From: an uncultured Rikenella sp.
GTDB taxonomy: Bacteria > Bacteroidota > Bacteroidia > Bacteroidales > Rikenellaceae
Length of the DNA: 23,833 nt
Direction: 5' to 3'
Assembly: GCF_910577125.1 (NCBI RefSeq)
Contig: NZ_CAJTMN010000029.1
Location: forward strand, 1 to 23,833
Shown: positions 22,316 to 23,833 of the stretch, one piece after another
How the letters are laid out: each line of letters begins with the position of its first letter
Numbering within the stretch: position 1 is the stretch's first letter
Notes under the pieces: generated by a model
What the model saw: the letters and a program-made list of their open reading frames with translations, nothing else
Database searches by the model: none
Told to the model about the DNA's origin: nothing
Position numbers and translations under genes: made by a program

Positions 22316-23176
22316 ATGAGACAGCTGAAAATTACCAAATCCATCACCAATCGCGAGAGCGCATCGCTCGACAAATACCTTCAGGAGATTGGGCGCGAGG
22401 ATTTGATAACCGTCGAAGAAGAGGTCGAGTTGGCCCAGCGCATCAAAAAAGGCGACCAGGAGGCCCTCGAAAAGCTCACCAAAGCCAATCTTCGGTTCGT
22501 GGTGTCCGTGGCCAAACAATACCAGAATCAGGGGCTCACGCTGCCGGACTTGATCAACGAGGGGAACCTCGGGCTCATCAAGGCAGCCGAAAAGTTCGAC
22601 GAAACCCGGGGGTTCAAATTCATCTCCTATGCCGTCTGGTGGATCCGGCAATCCATCTTGCAGGCCTTGGCGGAACAGTCGCGTATCGTGCGTCTGCCCC
22701 TCAACCAGGTCGGATCGCTCAACAAGATCAACAAGGCATTCGCCCGGTTCGAGCAGGAGAACGAACGCACCCCGTCGCCGGAAGAGCTCGCCAAAGTGCT
22801 CGACCTGCCGAAAGAGAAGGTGGCCGATACGCTGCGGGTGTCGGGACGGCATGTGTCGGTCGACGCGCCGTTTGCCGAAGGGGAAGATAACAGCCTGCTC
22901 GACGTGCTGGTGAACAACGACTCGCCCAACGCCGACCGCAGTCTGATTAACGAGTCGCTCTCGACCGAGGTCGACCGTGCGCTCTCGACCCTGACGGAGC
23001 GGGAGCGGGATATCGTGAAATACTTTTTCGGGATCGGCACGGCCGAGATGACCCTCGAAGAGATCGGCGAACAGTTCGGCCTGACCCGCGAACGGGTGCG
23101 GCAGATCAAGGAGAAGGCGATCCGCCGGCTGCGTCACAGCTCGCGGAGCAAACAGCTCAAGACCTATCTGGGGTAA
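22316..23176 (+). CDS. rpoD: Primary RNA polymerase sigma factor RpoD/SigA (sigma-70)
   Basis: This 286-aa protein is the short Bacteroidetes form of the housekeeping sigma factor, without the acidic region 1.1 and the non-conserved insert found in E. coli. Region 1.2 is SLDKYLQEIGREDLITVEEE. Region 2 runs from ANLRFVVSVAKQYQNQG through FISYAVWWIRQSILQAL. Region 3 starts NKINKAFARFEQEN, and region 4.2 is MTLEEIGEQFGLTRERVRQIKEKAIRRLRH. It directs transcription from TTTG/TAnnTTTG promoters such as those seen in this window. The ATG at 22316 gives the standard N-terminus MRQLKITKSIT. The 177-bp upstream gap has no clear TAnnTTTG; TAAATTTTG at 22226-22234 is one base off. A strong intrinsic terminator lies 32 nt after the stop. 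Confidence 0.97.
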   Translation: MRQLKITKSITNRESASLDKYLQEIGREDLITVEEEVELAQRIKKGDQEALEKLTKANLRFVVSVAKQYQNQGLTLPDLINEGNLGLIKAAEKFDETRGFKFISYAVWWIRQSILQALAEQSRIVRLPLNQVGSLNKINKAFARFEQENERTPSPEELAKVLDLPKEKVADTLRVSGRHVSVDAPFAEGEDNSLLDVLVNNDSPNADRSLINESLSTEVDRALSTLTERERDIVKYFFGIGTAEMTLEEIGEQFGLTRERVRQIKEKAIRRLRHSSRSKQLKTYLG

Positions 23177-23207
23177 TTGAACTTGGAAAACGAAGATTTG
23201 GAGACCG

Positions 23208-23245
23208 GGAGGTTTGCTGCATGCAGCAAACCTCCTTGTTTTTTT
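23208..23245 (+). terminator. Intrinsic terminator of rpoD
   Basis: GGAGGTTTGCTGC (23208-23220) pairs perfectly with GCAGCAAACCTCC (23223-23235), followed by TTGTTTTTTT. It is the clearest stand-alone terminator in the window and separates rpoD from repeat island V. Confidence 0.92.
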
Positions 23246-23330
23246 GTAAAGCGATAGAATGCGCGTTCGAAGCTTGAGTCTTCGGAGCTTGAGGCGCGCG
23301 ACAGAGAACGATGTGAAGAGTAGGGCCGAG

Positions 23331-23398
23331 GCTGCCGTAGCGAAACGCAAGTTTCGCCCGTCCACGGGACGTGGGGCCTGCGCGGCCTGAGCGCAGTC
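23331..23398. repeat. G+C block, copy 5
   Basis: Same orientation as copies 3 and 4. The hairpin tip is GCGAAAC-gcaa-GTTTCGC, combining the stem of copy 1 with the loop of copies 3 and 4. CCGTCCACGGGACGTGGGGC follows. Confidence 0.7.
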
Positions 23399-23462
23399 CC
23401 ATCCAGTTGGGGTAGAGGCGGCCCTGTCGGAGTGCCCGAAGGCGCGCGGACAGAACTCATTT

Positions 23463-23541
23463 CCGTCGCCCGCCCGCTTAAAGAGGGATTTCGCTCATTT
23501 TGCGGAGAGCAAAATCGAGATGAAATCCCAGCGGGCGACGG
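23463..23541. repeat. Alpha palindrome, copy 4
   Basis: CCGTCGCCCGC / GCGGGCGACGG, GGGATTTC / GAAATCCC, ATTTTGC-ggaga-GCAAAAT. It is preceded by GCGCGCGGACAGAACT, the same linker that precedes alpha copy 1. Confidence 0.82.
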
Positions 23542-23553
23542 CTGAAGTGTCCC

Positions 23554-23628
23554 GGCGTGCGACCGCTGGAGAAGGAAATCGTTAGAACAATGGTGAATTG
23601 TTCTAACAGGATTTCCGCCCGCGCGCGG
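23554..23628. repeat. Beta palindrome, copy 7
   Basis: GGAAATC / GGATTTCC middle arms around a perfect 11-bp tip GTTAGAACAAT-ggtga-ATTGTTCTAAC. The loop ggtga is the one seen in alpha and gamma elements, and the tip is unrelated in sequence to other beta tips. The left outer arm (GGCGTGCG) is degenerate. Confidence 0.72.
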
Positions 23629-23631
23629 ACA

Positions 23632-23833
23632 CGGCGGAGCGACAGCGGAGCCGCAGTGAGGCCGACACGAGGCCGAGAATTGGGCTGAATAGTTACGGCC
23701 CGCAGGGCCGTGCAGTCCGTCGCCACCTCCGGCGGCGGGCTGCAACTCGACGGAGCTCGTTGCGCCCTTCGCTGGCGTCGAACTGCAATGGATTTTTCGG
23801 CCCGCGCGGCTTTTCGAGCCGTAAGGTAGGGTA
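23632..23833. repeat. Core repeat with long trailer, copy 4 (reaches window edge)
   Basis: The 36-nt core (23634-23669) and its trailer match 19813-20031 closely. Differences include a changed hairpin near the right end (GGCTttt-cGAGCC). The element is cut by the end of the window. Confidence 0.78.

Larger units (their letters stand above)
23246..23833. repeat. Repeat island V (truncated by window edge)
   Basis: It begins after the rpoD terminator with a TTGAGTCTTCGGAGC module (from 23274) like the left ends of islands I and III. It then holds a G+C block (23331-23398), alpha (23463-23541), beta (about 23554-23628) and the long core repeat (23632 to the edge). By comparison with islands I and IV, a beta palindrome, a G+C block and a FISUMP cassette are expected beyond the right edge. 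Confidence 0.78.

Overview
The window looks like a chromosomal segment of a G+C-rich member of the Bacteroidota, most likely Rikenellaceae (Alistipes-like). The evidence is the recurrent TAnnTTTG promoter box with almost no Shine-Dalgarno sequences, a short RpoD of the Bacteroidetes type (286 aa), a GSCFA-domain protein, a PafA-type phosphatase relative, a GH13_8-type branching enzyme, and several fragments of FISUMP-like (Fibrobacter succinogenes major paralogous domain) C-termini. The genus is inferred by eye and has not been tested by a search.

Layout. Minus strand 76-1160: hisG, preceded by a complete transcription attenuator (promoter, His-rich leader peptide, antiterminator, terminator). 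Plus strand 1213-3878: a GSCFA protein and a PafA-like protein that has lost most metal ligands. 5242-7258: overlapping genes for a deoxynucleoside kinase and an RsmF/NOP2-type RNA methyltransferase, convergent with glgB (minus, 7282-9366). 10316-12439: recG (minus), divergent from a secreted DUF3108 protein (12562-13416). 14898-19292: a GH3-type adenylating enzyme followed by a P-type Ca2+ ATPase. 20627-22138: an HtrA/Deg protease. 22316-23176: the primary sigma factor with a strong terminator. These are mostly core metabolic and housekeeping genes; no operon forms a single obvious pathway.

The unusual part is the space between the genes. Intergenic gaps are either short and promoter-bearing, or 0.6-1.5 kb islands (3879-5241, 9413-10315, 13417-14897, 19293-20551, 23246-end) that together make up roughly a quarter of the window. 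The islands have no convincing complete gene. They are mosaics of the same repeat modules: nested palindromes of about 75 bp (families alpha, beta, gamma, delta) whose arms are conserved while the hairpin tips vary with compensating changes, 11-bp hairpins with a TC loop, a 36-nt core followed by a longer repeat, a G+C-rich block, and a 137-bp repeat. Four of the islands end on the right in one or two minus-strand cassettes of 185 or 197 bp. Each cassette encodes only the last 60-65 residues of a FISUMP-like domain, with constant ends and a variable centre. Module order is largely conserved between islands (palindromes, core repeat, beta palindrome, G+C block, FISUMP cassette). This suggests one composite dispersed element: a headless FISUMP 3' end with a long palindromic trailer. 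It could be a store of silent variants for gene conversion of an expressed surface protein, or a non-autonomous mobile repeat.
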